Source: Bacteriovorax sp. UBA1852 (GTDB lineage Bacteria; Bdellovibrionota; Bacteriovoracia; Bacteriovoracales; Bacteriovoracaceae). From it: a DNA stretch of 27,914 nt. The stretch lies in NCBI GenBank assembly GCA_002338505.1, contig DDIK01000051.1, positions 1 to 27,914 on the forward strand. The letters run 5' to 3'. The notes beneath the pieces were generated by a model. That model worked only from the letters and a program-made list of their open reading frames with translations, did not search any database and was not told where the DNA came from. Position numbers and translations under genes: made by a program. The first letter of the stretch is position 1. Each line of letters begins with the position of its first letter. Shown here in pieces: positions 1 to 8,473 of the stretch.

Positions 1-626
1 AGGTTCTTTGCAAAGGTGTTGGCAAGGTTTTCTACACTGTATTGCTCAATAGACTTATTTCTTGTTCCCCTTACAGGTGCGGATGTTGTGTTATCGCCAA
101 TAGTATTGTCTACAGAGAAGTCTGCATTTAAGTCGAAAGTTCGACTAAATACACTTCTGGGGAACATCTCTTTTTTGAAGTCAAAGTAGTTTATTAGAAA
201 ATCAATCTCTTCTTTCTTAGGCTTCTTTAAAACAAGTACACGGACTCTAATGCTTAATCTCTTAATTGTTTCTAACGTAAATGCACTTCTTGCTCCGATG
301 GCCTCGACTCTGTTCTTACTAAGCAAGTCAGTTTCTTTTGTTTTAATTGCTTCATGGGCCTGGCCAATTGGCTCAATAATTCCAATTAAGACCGCATCGT
401 CAGAGTAAATGTTAGTCGAACTAACCTTAAGGCCTCGGTACTTGCTAAGCATTGAAATAACTGCTTGGGAATATGTATTGGAAACTGACTGGAGATTAGT
501 TTTATTGATAAACATGGGTACTGCAATTGAGTTAATCCCCTCTTGCTTAAAGGGATTTGACTGGTTTTGAATTTTGTAACCAGAGCATGATATGAGCAAT
601 AAAAAAACAAGACTTAATATACGCAC
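1..626 (-). CDS. lptE: LptE-like lipoprotein (partial, C-terminus outside window)
   Basis: The reading frame stays open from a GTG at 626 to the window edge, giving 208 residues without a stop. AAGGA lies about 8 bases before the GTG. The N-terminus is a short hydrophobic signal with lipobox LISC (Cys14), so the mature protein should be a lipoprotein. The following stretch (Gly-Tyr just after the Cys, then SIAVPMFINKT around residues 34-44) matches the LptE pattern. LptE is the outer-membrane lipoprotein that plugs LptD in LPS export. The protein is already longer than a usual LptE (about 170-200 aa) at the edge, so a longer lineage-specific version is likely. It diverges from the dciA-like gene. 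Family assignment rests on the N-terminal pattern and is moderate. Confidence 0.65.
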   Translation of the reverse strand, partial: MRILSLVFLLLISCSGYKIQNQSNPFKQEGINSIAVPMFINKTNLQSVSNTYSQAVISMLSKYRGLKVSSTNIYSDDAVLIGIIEPIGQAHEAIKTKETDLLSKNRVEAIGARSAFTLETIKRLSIRVRVLVLKKPKKEEIDFLINYFDFKKEMFPRSVFSRTFDLNADFSVDNTIGDNTTSAPVRGTRNKSIEQYSVENLANTFAKN

Positions 627-716
627 AATGAGTATCCTTATTGAGTAATTATGCCCTATTAAAGGCCTATCGTCCATGCTATAGTTTGGCTTCAATTCTT
701 TGAAAGAGTAATAACT

Positions 717-1235
717 GTGAAAAAAATCAAAGACTTATTAGACTCTCAGTATAGTGACAAAAAGAAATATAGTTTTCAAAAGAAAAGCTATAACAAGATT
801 AGTCAAAAAACTGATATCTTCGATTTTTTTGAACTAATTAATAATTGGGGAGATGTCGTTGGGGAGAGACTCGTCAAGCACACGATCCCTCTAAAGCTTT
901 CTAATAAGTATTTAACGATTTTGACTGATCACCCCGTTTACTCTCAGCAACTTTCTTTTATGGAATTGCAACTTATAAAAAAAATAGAAGATCGCTTTCC
1001 AAAGATTCAAGGCGAAATTAAAAAGATCTACTTTAAAGCAGATAATAATCATTTTCAAAAGTCTGTGGCAAATAAGCTAAAAAAAGAAAAAGTAAAAGAG
1101 ATTGCTCAAAAGAAGTGGCATCCGCATTCGCCAGAATATAAGGAAGCAGTCAAAAAAGCTGATGAGCTTCTTCAAGATATAAATGATGAAGAAGTGAAAA
1201 AAACTCTTAGATCAATTTATCTTCAGTTAAAGTAA
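717..1235 (+). CDS. dciA: DUF721/DciA-like protein
   Basis: This 172-residue protein has the DUF721 core at about residues 34-110: a Trp followed by a DVVGERL stretch (W44-G49), a hydrophobic strand (LTILTDHPVYSQQL) and a later IKKIYFKAD strand. In many bacteria this family (DciA) interacts with the replicative helicase DnaB and supports its loading. The flanks are very lysine-rich, as in other DciA proteins with basic tails. The start is GTG, preceded by a GAAAGAG purine stretch 8-14 bases upstream. It is divergent from the LptE-like gene, and its 3' end overlaps the end of the opposing TrmN6-like gene by 29 bases. The role in replication is inferred from family, not from neighbours. Confidence 0.7.
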   Translation: MKKIKDLLDSQYSDKKKYSFQKKSYNKISQKTDIFDFFELINNWGDVVGERLVKHTIPLKLSNKYLTILTDHPVYSQQLSFMELQLIKKIEDRFPKIQGEIKKIYFKADNNHFQKSVANKLKKEKVKEIAQKKWHPHSPEYKEAVKKADELLQDINDEEVKKTLRSIYLQLK

Positions 1236-1812
1236 TATCAAAAATAGTTAGTTTCTTTAAAGTTACCATCTTTATTTCTAATGATTCTAACTCTCTTAAA
1301 AACTCCAACTCACTTCGGTTATGCTCATCAAGCTTAATGCACAGAAAAAACTTTACGCCTTTAGCTCCCTGACTTAAAGCACTCCTGACAATTGCCTCAA
1401 GTTCTCCTCTCTTATAAAAACGAGCAATTTTTCTCTTAGTACTTTCAGGTAGCCTAGAGGCACTTTCAAGGAAGTAAGGTGGGTTAATGACGATAGCATC
1501 AAAACTTCTATCAAGTGAATAAAGATCATCCAAACTCGAAACGAAAACTGAATCTTTTTGATAATCTAGCAAGTTGATATTCTTTTTTATAAACTCTTCA
1601 TACTCACTCTGAATATCAAAGAAAACTATGTCTTGTATCTCAAAGTATTCACTCAACTCGAGAGCAACTACCCCGACTCCGCAACAAAAATCAAGAACAC
1701 GCCCTATCATCTGACTTGGATAGTTAGATTTTATATAATCGACAAGCATAATTGAATCAGAGTTAAAATGATAAAAGTCTGGCTGATGATAATCAGTTTT
1801 TACGATAGCCAT
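1207..1812 (-). CDS. TrmN6-like N6-adenine methyltransferase
   Basis: A class I SAM-dependent methyltransferase of about 201 residues. SAM motif I is LDFCCGVG (residues 40-47), an acidic residue ends the next strand (D66), and the N6-adenine catalytic tetrapeptide NPPY sits at 110-113. The N-terminal HFNSDSIMLVDYI stretch resembles the start of TrmN6 (YfiC), which methylates A37 of tRNA1-Val; other NPPY methyltransferases acting on rRNA cannot be excluded. I prefer the ATG at 1812 because the family core begins just after it. The frame stays open upstream to 1893, which would add 27 residues unlike the family. It overlaps the end of the upstream TsaC-type gene by 20 bases, so translational coupling is likely. 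Confidence 0.65.
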   Translation of the reverse strand: MAIVKTDYHQPDFYHFNSDSIMLVDYIKSNYPSQMIGRVLDFCCGVGVVALELSEYFEIQDIVFFDIQSEYEEFIKKNINLLDYQKDSVFVSSLDDLYSLDRSFDAIVINPPYFLESASRLPESTKRKIARFYKRGELEAIVRSALSQGAKGVKFFLCIKLDEHNRSELEFLRELESLEIKMVTLKKLTIFDITLTEDKLI

Positions 1813-2389
1813 AGTTCTCGATAATCTTGACGATCTCTTGTAGATTGTCCCCCTCTCTAACAACTTTATATGTGTTTTCATTAAACAGCACAATAGAAGA
1901 AGCTTTACCGCTTAAATTTTTGGCCGTTTGTGCCTCTATAAACTTTGCATCAGGTACATATTTCTGCCAAAAGTCTTTAGCCTCTTCTAGAGAAGTAATG
2001 GGATTTTGCCCAGAAACATTTAAACTCGTTGTTGTAATTGGAAAATCTATAACCTCATCAAGCCCTTGAAATAATCCGCTATTGAGAAGTCTAAAGCATA
2101 CATACTTTGTATTACTAAAGGGTGAATGAGGCAGACTATTTACCAGCAGCTCCTTTGGGACTCCAGCTGAAAAACCAAGATGATATAAATCTTCAAACAA
2201 CTCAGTAAATTTATCACTGAGATTTATATGACTTTTTAATTGATCCATCGTAGAAAAAAGAAGAGATAGAGGCTTTTTATTTCCCGTCTTTTTTATTAAT
2301 GAGATCTTCTCATAAGAATCTGGATTGTAAGCACTACCACCAATTCCCCAGACTGTATCAGTAGGATAAATATAAAGATTAGAGTTCAT
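1793..2389 (-). CDS. tsaC: TsaC/YrdC-family threonylcarbamoyl-AMP synthase
   Basis: A single-domain YrdC/Sua5 protein of 198 residues. The N-terminal PTDTVWGIG motif (residues 9-17), the lysine-rich KKTGNKKPLSLL segment and the downstream TSLNVSG motif are hallmarks of the fold that makes threonylcarbamoyl-AMP from Thr, bicarbonate and ATP. That product feeds t6A formation at tRNA A37. The length fits TsaC/YrdC rather than two-domain Sua5; the paralogue YciO is an alternative. ATG at 2389 is preferred because GGTGG lies 5 bases upstream and the family motif follows at once; an ATG at 2422 is also open. Its start overlaps the preceding gene by 11 bases and its end overlaps the methyltransferase gene. 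Confidence 0.75.
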   Translation of the reverse strand: MNSNLYIYPTDTVWGIGGSAYNPDSYEKISLIKKTGNKKPLSLLFSTMDQLKSHINLSDKFTELFEDLYHLGFSAGVPKELLVNSLPHSPFSNTKYVCFRLLNSGLFQGLDEVIDFPITTTSLNVSGQNPITSLEEAKDFWQKYVPDAKFIEAQTAKNLSGKASSIVLFNENTYKVVREGDNLQEIVKIIENYGYRKN

Positions 2390-4319
2390 ATAGCCACCAT
2401 AGGTTTTTAGTATCATAAGCACCGATATTCAATAATTCTATCATCATATATGGTCCATGAAAGTCAGTATATAAACGACTCTCATAAAAGTTTTTTTTAA
2501 GCAGATAAAGAGGTTTTGAAAACGTGGGATTATACTTCTCTAACTCTTGCTTAAACCTCAGGTTTTGACTGCTTTCTAAGAGTGGAAATAGATAAAAAAA
2601 TTCAATCTTCTCTATATCAATGGTTGAGATAGCCCTCATCTTATTTTCACTTAAAGAGTCTGTATTGTAGTAGTACTTTAGTAATAATAAGTCTAAATAA
2701 TTCATTAACTCAGATTGTGGCGACTCTAAATACTTACGACTCATCTCAATCCTATTAAAGTTAAAATAGTCTGAATCTAGCCAAGTTACTAAGTATCTTA
2801 AAAAGTATCTATAGCTAAGTTTTGAAAATTCGTACTGAGAACTACTATTTCTAGACCTAAAGTCTATAAGAAGTCTTTTTAAATCTCTATCATCTAATTT
2901 ATTCAGAGCTAATAAGAATATATAGCGCTCCTTTATAGGGAGTTTTTTATTTTCAACAACTGTTTTGATGATCTTTAATATATCGTTTTTGATAATCATC
3001 TTCTCTTCTTTATTTTCTATAAGTGATAATTCAACAGATAGAAAAACTGGATTAATTTTAATGAGATCATTGAGACTTCGGAGCGCTTTACTTGTAAGAT
3101 TCTTTTTTAAAAGATAATCGATATATCGGAGTTGATAATAATATGAATTCATATTTTCTTTTGAATCATTAGAGAACTTATGATTGATGATATTCTTTTT
3201 ATATTTATTTTTAGTTTGCTCGATTAGCTTCTTGATTTTTTTTCTATTTAACTTCTCTTGTTCATTTAGTTCAATACTGAACTCACTCTTTTTACAAATT
3301 CTAGTTCTATTTGTTATTTTACCTTTTGGTTTTCTTTTATCATATAAATTTAGATATATTCGATCGAGTGGATTGTCGAGAGTAACACATTCATTGCTTA
3401 GGCCGAGTTGATCCTTAAACTCAGTAGATATTCCGAGTAGAGAGTGATTTAAGCTAACTTCTCCAAATCTGGTCTTTTTTTTTAAGCTTTCTGACGCATT
3501 TGCATTCTGAATTAATACATTGAGAGTATCAAGTGTCTTATTGGCAAAGACTTTACTGTATTGAGTATAAAAAATGAAAATAATAGCAAAGAGAATTAAG
3601 GCAATGACGCTTAAAAGTAGAACATCATTTCTATTATGTTCAGTCTTTGTTACTCGACCTTTTTTCTTTTTCTTTTTCTTTTTCTTTCTCTTATTCTCAC
3701 TATTCTTATGAATTACTTTTTTTTTAGGTATGTTATCTACAGGATAATCAAGGTCATTATTAGAAGGTAAAACCACATCTTCACTATCCTCAACATCCTC
3801 GTTATCCAACTCAACACTAATATCTATTGAAGTCTCATTTTCTTTTGGTTCAATCTTGAGAGATCGCTTTTCCTCATACAGAGGCTTTTCAGATTTCTTA
3901 ATGCTTTGAACTTCTTTTTCTACACTGGTCTTGACCTGCTCAATGAAGTCTTCATCAGGATATTCGAAGTCATCATCTTGATTCTCTTTTAATTTGCTTT
4001 TTTTTTTATCGAAGGGATTTTTTATAACTTTTGTATCATCAGTACTGCTTTCAACACTCTGGCCTAGAACACTTCCACTCTCAGACTTATTACATAAGAC
4101 GGTTTTCGCTTCTGAAACTGGATTAAATGACTGATGATTATCATCAAGAAGATATTTTTTTACTAGGTCTTCCTCTTTTATCCAAAACCAATAACCGTTA
4201 CCTGAACAAACCTCATCAAGATCTTTAAGATCACCGGCATTATAAAGATCAACCACCTTCTCTTTTGAAAGTGGTCCTAAAATCTTATTGTTTTTTGTTC
4301 GTATTAGCCAATTTCTCAT
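2379..4319 (-). CDS. GYF-like-domain, single-TM protein of unknown function
   Basis: A 646-residue protein I cannot assign to a function. Residues 1-55 look like a GYF_2-type domain (WLIRTKN, ILGPLSKEKV, NGYWFWIKEEDL), usually a cytoplasmic protein-interaction module. Residues 60-230 are acidic, low-complexity and probably disordered, ending in a run of about twelve basic residues (210-221). One transmembrane helix follows at about 233-253. The C-terminal 390 residues are predicted helical and would lie in the periplasm. The basic cluster before the TM suits a cytoplasm-in N-terminus. It starts 10 bases after mlaD ends, so it is probably co-transcribed with the lipid transporter and may be an accessory factor. 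The coding strand has an A10 run near 3998-4007. Confidence 0.75.
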   Translation of the reverse strand: MRNWLIRTKNNKILGPLSKEKVVDLYNAGDLKDLDEVCSGNGYWFWIKEEDLVKKYLLDDNHQSFNPVSEAKTVLCNKSESGSVLGQSVESSTDDTKVIKNPFDKKKSKLKENQDDDFEYPDEDFIEQVKTSVEKEVQSIKKSEKPLYEEKRSLKIEPKENETSIDISVELDNEDVEDSEDVVLPSNNDLDYPVDNIPKKKVIHKNSENKRKKKKKKKKKGRVTKTEHNRNDVLLLSVIALILFAIIFIFYTQYSKVFANKTLDTLNVLIQNANASESLKKKTRFGEVSLNHSLLGISTEFKDQLGLSNECVTLDNPLDRIYLNLYDKRKPKGKITNRTRICKKSEFSIELNEQEKLNRKKIKKLIEQTKNKYKKNIINHKFSNDSKENMNSYYYQLRYIDYLLKKNLTSKALRSLNDLIKINPVFLSVELSLIENKEEKMIIKNDILKIIKTVVENKKLPIKERYIFLLALNKLDDRDLKRLLIDFRSRNSSSQYEFSKLSYRYFLRYLVTWLDSDYFNFNRIEMSRKYLESPQSELMNYLDLLLLKYYYNTDSLSENKMRAISTIDIEKIEFFYLFPLLESSQNLRFKQELEKYNPTFSKPLYLLKKNFYESRLYTDFHGPYMMIELLNIGAYDTKNLWWLYEL

Positions 4320-4328
4320 ATATATCTT

Positions 4329-5702
4329 TTATAGAAAGAATCCTATTAGACCTTTAAGGTCTTCATCATTAAACTTCAATCCTGCGGTAAATATATAATT
4401 AGGAGTGTTGAAAACATCTTCAACTTGAACTTGTCCATAAACAATATTCCAAACTCTAACATCTCCAGAGAATCTCCAATTTAATCCTAAATCATCTCGA
4501 TAATCAAATGCTTCGATAGAAGCTGTAGTTCCTATTCTATTAAAATGGTAATCAACTGCAAAACCACCAGTTGATTCAATCAAACCACCTCTAAAGGTCC
4601 AATCCTGAACTTTTCGTCCAATCTGAATATTAAATCGATATGTGTCTTTCTGTCTGATTTTCTTATTTGTAACTGTCTCGGCGCCACCATTAACCGTTAC
4701 CGTTTTTATTTCTTCTGACTCTGGTCCTAATTCTGATGTTCGAAGACCTAACAAATAGAATCTCTCAGGAGCAGGAAAAATCTTGAGGCCAAACTCAGTT
4801 TCACTCTCACCCTTCGTGGTATTTGCACCTGTGTATACAGATAGTTCGGTGCGAATATTATCAACCTTTGTGACCATCTTCTTTACACCAGCAAGTGTCT
4901 CTCTTACTTCATCAGCAATTTCTTCTTCGACAAGTAGTTTCCCAACTGTTCCCTTACCATTTCTTATATCTCTGACAATCGAATTTAGATCCATCATCAT
5001 ATTATCTGTCTTTTTGAGAATTGCTTTTACATCACTCATAGCACTTTCAGGTTCTTGGCGATCCATGTGATAAGCAAGGTCAGTCGAAAAGGTTTCAAGA
5101 CTATCAATCATATTATTGAATTTTTCTTCGTTTCCACTGATGACTCTCTTAAGACTTGCCGTAACTTCTTTTGTATTACCTACAAGATCTTTTACGTCTT
5201 CAAGAATAACTTTAATTGGTGGCTCTTCTCCTTCTGGTGCAAGAGAAGACTTAAGGCTTTTCACTATTGATTTAACGTCTTTCATGACTTCACTCGCATC
5301 TTTAACAAGTGCTTCAACTCCTCCACCTTCTTCTGACTCTAAGAAAGAATCAACGGCAAGTCTCTGAGGAGAATCTCCAACATATATTTCAAGGTATTTA
5401 TCACCGAGAAAACCAACGGCTTTAATTTTTAGTACAGAATTTTGAGTGATCTTTACTCTTTCAAGAACCTCAAAAGTAATAAGAGCCTTGTTACCTTGCA
5501 GCTCGATACTTTTGATTCTACCTGCATTAATACCGGCAACCTTGATAGGAGTCTTTGGAAAAATACCAGATGCATCATTAATAATAGTTCTATAGGTTAC
5601 GTAATCACCGAAACCAGACTGGTTAGAAGTCACAACAAGTGACATAACAACAACAGCGATCATAGAAGCCAAGGCCATTAAGCCGACTTTAAATTCGTTC
5701 AT
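4329..5702 (-). CDS. mlaD: MlaD/MCE-family substrate-binding protein with beta-rich C-terminal extension
   Basis: MCE-family component of a phospholipid ABC transporter. Residues 8-25 form the N-terminal membrane anchor. The MCE domain covers about 35-115 (GIFPKTPIKVAGINAGRI, then a KAVGFLGDKYLEIYVG strand). Residues 125-300 are mostly helical with heptad-like spacing, as in MCE proteins that build a periplasmic tube. Residues 300-457 are different: alternating short strands rich in aromatic and charged residues, ending GLIGFFL, reminiscent of an outer-membrane beta-barrel end. With 457 residues it is far longer than E. coli MlaD (about 183). The start has a strong AGAGG site 5 bases upstream. 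It follows mlaF by 13 bases. Family membership is firm; the role of the C-terminal part is inferred. Confidence 0.9.
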   Translation of the reverse strand: MNEFKVGLMALASMIAVVVMSLVVTSNQSGFGDYVTYRTIINDASGIFPKTPIKVAGINAGRIKSIELQGNKALITFEVLERVKITQNSVLKIKAVGFLGDKYLEIYVGDSPQRLAVDSFLESEEGGGVEALVKDASEVMKDVKSIVKSLKSSLAPEGEEPPIKVILEDVKDLVGNTKEVTASLKRVISGNEEKFNNMIDSLETFSTDLAYHMDRQEPESAMSDVKAILKKTDNMMMDLNSIVRDIRNGKGTVGKLLVEEEIADEVRETLAGVKKMVTKVDNIRTELSVYTGANTTKGESETEFGLKIFPAPERFYLLGLRTSELGPESEEIKTVTVNGGAETVTNKKIRQKDTYRFNIQIGRKVQDWTFRGGLIESTGGFAVDYHFNRIGTTASIEAFDYRDDLGLNWRFSGDVRVWNIVYGQVQVEDVFNTPNYIFTAGLKFNDEDLKGLIGFFL

Positions 5703-5715
5703 TTTTCCTCTCTCC

Positions 5716-6468
5716 TTAGAGGTTTATAAATTCCTGAACCAATGGATGGTCAGACTTTGCAAACTCTTTAGCAGGTAAGTATTCAACAATATTACCACGG
5801 TTCAAAAAAGCCACATAGTCGGAAATTTTAAGCGTGGCCTGAACATCGTGAGAAATAATTATTGAAGACATCTGTTGTTCTTTATGTACTTCGCCTGTTT
5901 TTACAATCAGGTCGTTTACCATTTTTGTTGTAATAGGATCAAGGCCAGTAGTTGGCTCATCATAGAGCATTATATCTGGACTTAGCGCCAAGGCCCTAGC
6001 CAGCCCAACCCTCTTTCTCATACCACCAGAGAGTTCACTAGGAAGTTTATCGTGAGATATTTCTTCGAGTCCTACTGATTCGAGGAGATTTGTTCCTTTT
6101 TCATCAATTTCTTCTGGGCTGAGTTTTGTGAATTCTTTAAGAGGAAATAAAACATTCTCTTTTGCTGTCATCGAGTCAAAGAGTGCAGCATATTGAAAGA
6201 GCATTCCAAAGTTCTGCCTAAACTCTCTAAGACTTACTTCATCCATTTTAGACAAGTTTTTATCAAGTACTTTAATTTCACCACTAGTGGGTTTATGTAG
6301 TCCTAGAATATGCTTAAGAAGAGTAGATTTCCCCGCACCAGAAAATCCAAGAATAGTTGTGATCTTTCCTCTTGGAATATCAAAGCTCAAGTCATTTAAT
6401 ACAGTATGCTTACCAAATACTTTGGTTAAATTATTGATTTCTACTGCTGAGTTTTCAAAGTGCAACAT
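5716..6468 (-). CDS. mlaF: MlaF-type ABC transporter ATP-binding protein
   Basis: A 250-residue ABC ATPase that powers MlaE-type lipid transport at the inner membrane. Walker A is GFSGAGKST (residues 41-49), the signature is LSGGMRKRVGLARAL, and Walker B with the catalytic Glu is IMLYDEPTTGLDP, followed by the H-loop in IIISHD. The LSGGMRKRV form of the signature is characteristic of the MlaF/Ttg2A/Mkl subfamily. AGGA lies about 6 bases before the ATG at 6468. The gene sits 12 bases after mlaE and 13 before mlaD, giving the order E-F-D on the minus strand. No mlaB or mlaC gene is adjacent, so regulation by a STAS partner and the periplasmic shuttle must come from elsewhere or be absent. Confidence 0.95.
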   Translation of the reverse strand: MLHFENSAVEINNLTKVFGKHTVLNDLSFDIPRGKITTILGFSGAGKSTLLKHILGLHKPTSGEIKVLDKNLSKMDEVSLREFRQNFGMLFQYAALFDSMTAKENVLFPLKEFTKLSPEEIDEKGTNLLESVGLEEISHDKLPSELSGGMRKRVGLARALALSPDIMLYDEPTTGLDPITTKMVNDLIVKTGEVHKEQQMSSIIISHDVQATLKISDYVAFLNRGNIVEYLPAKEFAKSDHPLVQEFINL

Positions 6469-6480
6469 CGAATTCCTACT

Positions 6481-7281
6481 TTATAAAATCTGAACAAGAA
6501 AACTTGTGAGGAAGTAATCTAAAACGAGAACAGATATCATTCCCCAAACAACGGCTAAATTAGTTCCTTTCCCAACACCTTCAGCGCCCTTCGTTACAGA
6601 GAAGCCAAAGTAAGTGCCAATAACAGAAACAACGAAACCAAAGAATATAGCTTTTATGATTCCTTGATAGATATCACTCACAAACATAAAGTTACCTAAC
6701 TTAGAAAAATAGAGCGCCTCATCTATGAGAAGTGCCTTTGTTCCCACTATATAAGAGCCGACATTACCAATAAATAAGAAGAAGATACTTAACATTGGAA
6801 CAGCAATTGTACCTGCGATGATCCTAGGAACAGCTAAGTATTGAACACTATTTATACCCATGACCTCAAGAGCATCAACCTGCTCTGTCACTTTCATTGT
6901 ACCAATTTGCGCTGCCATTGCCGCACCAGCTCTTCCCGCAACAATCAAACCTGTCAACACAGGAGCAAGCTCTCTTGAAAGAGATATTGCAGTTACAGGT
7001 CCCACGAGAGAGTCGACGTTGATTAGCTGAAAACCAAAATAAGTTTGATATGCCATGACCATTCCAGTAAATGATCCTGCGAGCGTAATGATAAAAATAC
7101 TTTTATTACCGATGAAATCAAGTTGTTCAAGAATGAGCTTTAGTCTTAATGGAGGCTTTAACATCCAATAAAAGAAAGACATCATAAAGGCAAAGACCTT
7201 ACCAAGTCCCCCTACATTTTGAATGATAACTTTTCCGAGGCCTGAAACAAAACTTTCAAAGTTTTTTTGAATAATTTCCAT
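6481..7281 (-). CDS. mlaE: MlaE-type ABC transporter permease
   Basis: Inner-membrane permease of the MCE lipid transporter, 266 residues. It has an N-terminal interfacial helix and about five hydrophobic segments. The family coupling motif EQVDALEVMGI lies near the middle, followed by YLAVPRIIAG. Length is close to E. coli MlaE (260). There is no Shine-Dalgarno sequence before the ATG; instead TAGAAT lies 6 bases upstream with TTTTCA 17 bases further, so the gene may have its own promoter and start as a leaderless message. The gene upstream ends 46 bases earlier, so read-through from it is also possible. Assignment to the MlaE/permease family is secure. Confidence 0.93.
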   Translation of the reverse strand: MEIIQKNFESFVSGLGKVIIQNVGGLGKVFAFMMSFFYWMLKPPLRLKLILEQLDFIGNKSIFIITLAGSFTGMVMAYQTYFGFQLINVDSLVGPVTAISLSRELAPVLTGLIVAGRAGAAMAAQIGTMKVTEQVDALEVMGINSVQYLAVPRIIAGTIAVPMLSIFFLFIGNVGSYIVGTKALLIDEALYFSKLGNFMFVSDIYQGIIKAIFFGFVVSVIGTYFGFSVTKGAEGVGKGTNLAVVWGMISVLVLDYFLTSFLVQIL

Positions 7282-7287
7282 AGAAAA

Positions 7288-7316
7288 ATTCTAATAGAAA
7301 CTTAAGCTATTGAAAA
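7288..7316 (-). promoter_or_regulatory. Candidate sigma70-type promoter of mlaE
   Basis: Read on the minus strand: TTTTCA (4/6 to consensus -35), 17 bases, TAGAAT (5/6 to consensus -10), 6 bases, ATG of mlaE. The spacing predicts transcription starting at or next to the start codon. The gene has no purine-rich ribosome site, which fits a leaderless mRNA. Confidence 0.4.
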
Positions 7317-7327
7317 TGTTTTATATT

Positions 7328-8455
7328 TTAGAGACTTAATTGCCCGGCTTGATCTCTTTTAGAGTTTAATTTCTCACTTGAAGACTCATTAATAAGCTCA
7401 GCTAGATCGATCAATACTTGCGAACCTATTTTTTCACCACCAATATCATAAATATCAGTTACATTATTAAGCTCACTTGGAGTCGTGTATGCGCCGAAAA
7501 TTCCCGAGTCATCCAGTTGGGTTTTTGCGTATAACTTTGGTCTGTCAGCTGTTCCTTTAATCTCAAGTGATAGCTTTTTGCTACCCTCTAAATTTTTAGT
7601 CCCTAGATTCAGATCAATAAAGAACTTTTCAATGGACTTGATATTGGAAAAGAAACTTGCGTTTACACTGATGTCATTCTCATCCATTTCAAGCTTATAA
7701 TCTTCTACCAGCCCTTTAAGACTAAGATGTGATATCAACTCTCCGATAGCATCAGAGCTTGAGATCAGAGCTTCTTTTTCTTCAACAACTTCTTCAATTG
7801 AAGTTTCTTGAATATTTAAACCCTTTAAAAGTGACGTGACCTTATCTTCGATTTTTTCTAGCTGTACTTCTACATTGTAATTAACCCCAAGTCTCATTGT
7901 CTCAACCTCAAGGTTCTCCATTCTTCCAAGCATCTGATCGATTGAACGCTCAAGCTTTCCAAATTCTTCTTTATCAATAGAGTTATTTTGAGACTTTAAA
8001 TAAACTTGATTCATCATCGCCTTAATACCATGAACAGACTCTTCAAGATCAGCTCGAACAGTACGATCAATTGATCTTTGACCTTCACTTCTATGAAAAG
8101 AGATATTTTCTAAATCTCTTAATCTATTATGAAGATTCATAGCAAGTTCATAATTTCCTGATAACTTTAATTCAGAAATGAGTCCCTCAATCGTCTTGAT
8201 TCCCTCTTTAAGACCTCTTTTACTTTCTTCTTTTTGCTTTTGCTTTCTTACAAAGAATCTTACTTGCTTCTGCTTCTTAAAGAATATTCCGTAGAGTGAA
8301 ATACAACTAAATGTGAAAAATGAGAATACTAAGTATGAAAACTTCTGATTGTAGCTCAATGAGTTTGGCGCATTATACACATCAATTAACAGTAAACCTG
8401 TCGTAAGAAGTGTCGCTAAAGCAAAGAAGTTCATAAATTTAAATTGTTTTTTCAT
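7328..8455 (-). CDS. Two-TM coiled-coil membrane protein, unknown function
   Basis: A 375-residue protein without a family I can name. Two transmembrane helices lie at about 9-26 and 39-59, so both ends should be cytoplasmic. A basic stretch (60-80) follows, then a long helical, probably coiled-coil region to about residue 235. The last 130 residues look like a folded alpha/beta domain (IKGTADRPKLYAKTQLDDSG, then a helical end). The architecture resembles a sensor or scaffold, but I see no kinase H-box or GGDEF/EAL motif. The start is ATG with GGTGA close upstream. It lies between aspS and mlaE; a perfect inverted repeat sits about 20 bases before its start. Confidence 0.7.
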   Translation of the reverse strand: MKKQFKFMNFFALATLLTTGLLLIDVYNAPNSLSYNQKFSYLVFSFFTFSCISLYGIFFKKQKQVRFFVRKQKQKEESKRGLKEGIKTIEGLISELKLSGNYELAMNLHNRLRDLENISFHRSEGQRSIDRTVRADLEESVHGIKAMMNQVYLKSQNNSIDKEEFGKLERSIDQMLGRMENLEVETMRLGVNYNVEVQLEKIEDKVTSLLKGLNIQETSIEEVVEEKEALISSSDAIGELISHLSLKGLVEDYKLEMDENDISVNASFFSNIKSIEKFFIDLNLGTKNLEGSKKLSLEIKGTADRPKLYAKTQLDDSGIFGAYTTPSELNNVTDIYDIGGEKIGSQVLIDLAELINESSSEKLNSKRDQAGQLSL

Positions 8456-8473
8456 TAGTCACCATAATTTAGT

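Noticed and set aside
386..610. A 74-codon minus-strand frame with an ATG.
   Set aside because: It is an alternative frame inside the LptE-like lipoprotein gene, which has a lipobox, a ribosome site and a family match.
680..685. TATAGT as the -10 box of the dciA-like gene.
   Set aside because: No reasonable -35 at 16-18 bases, and the region is AT-rich enough to give such hexamers by chance.
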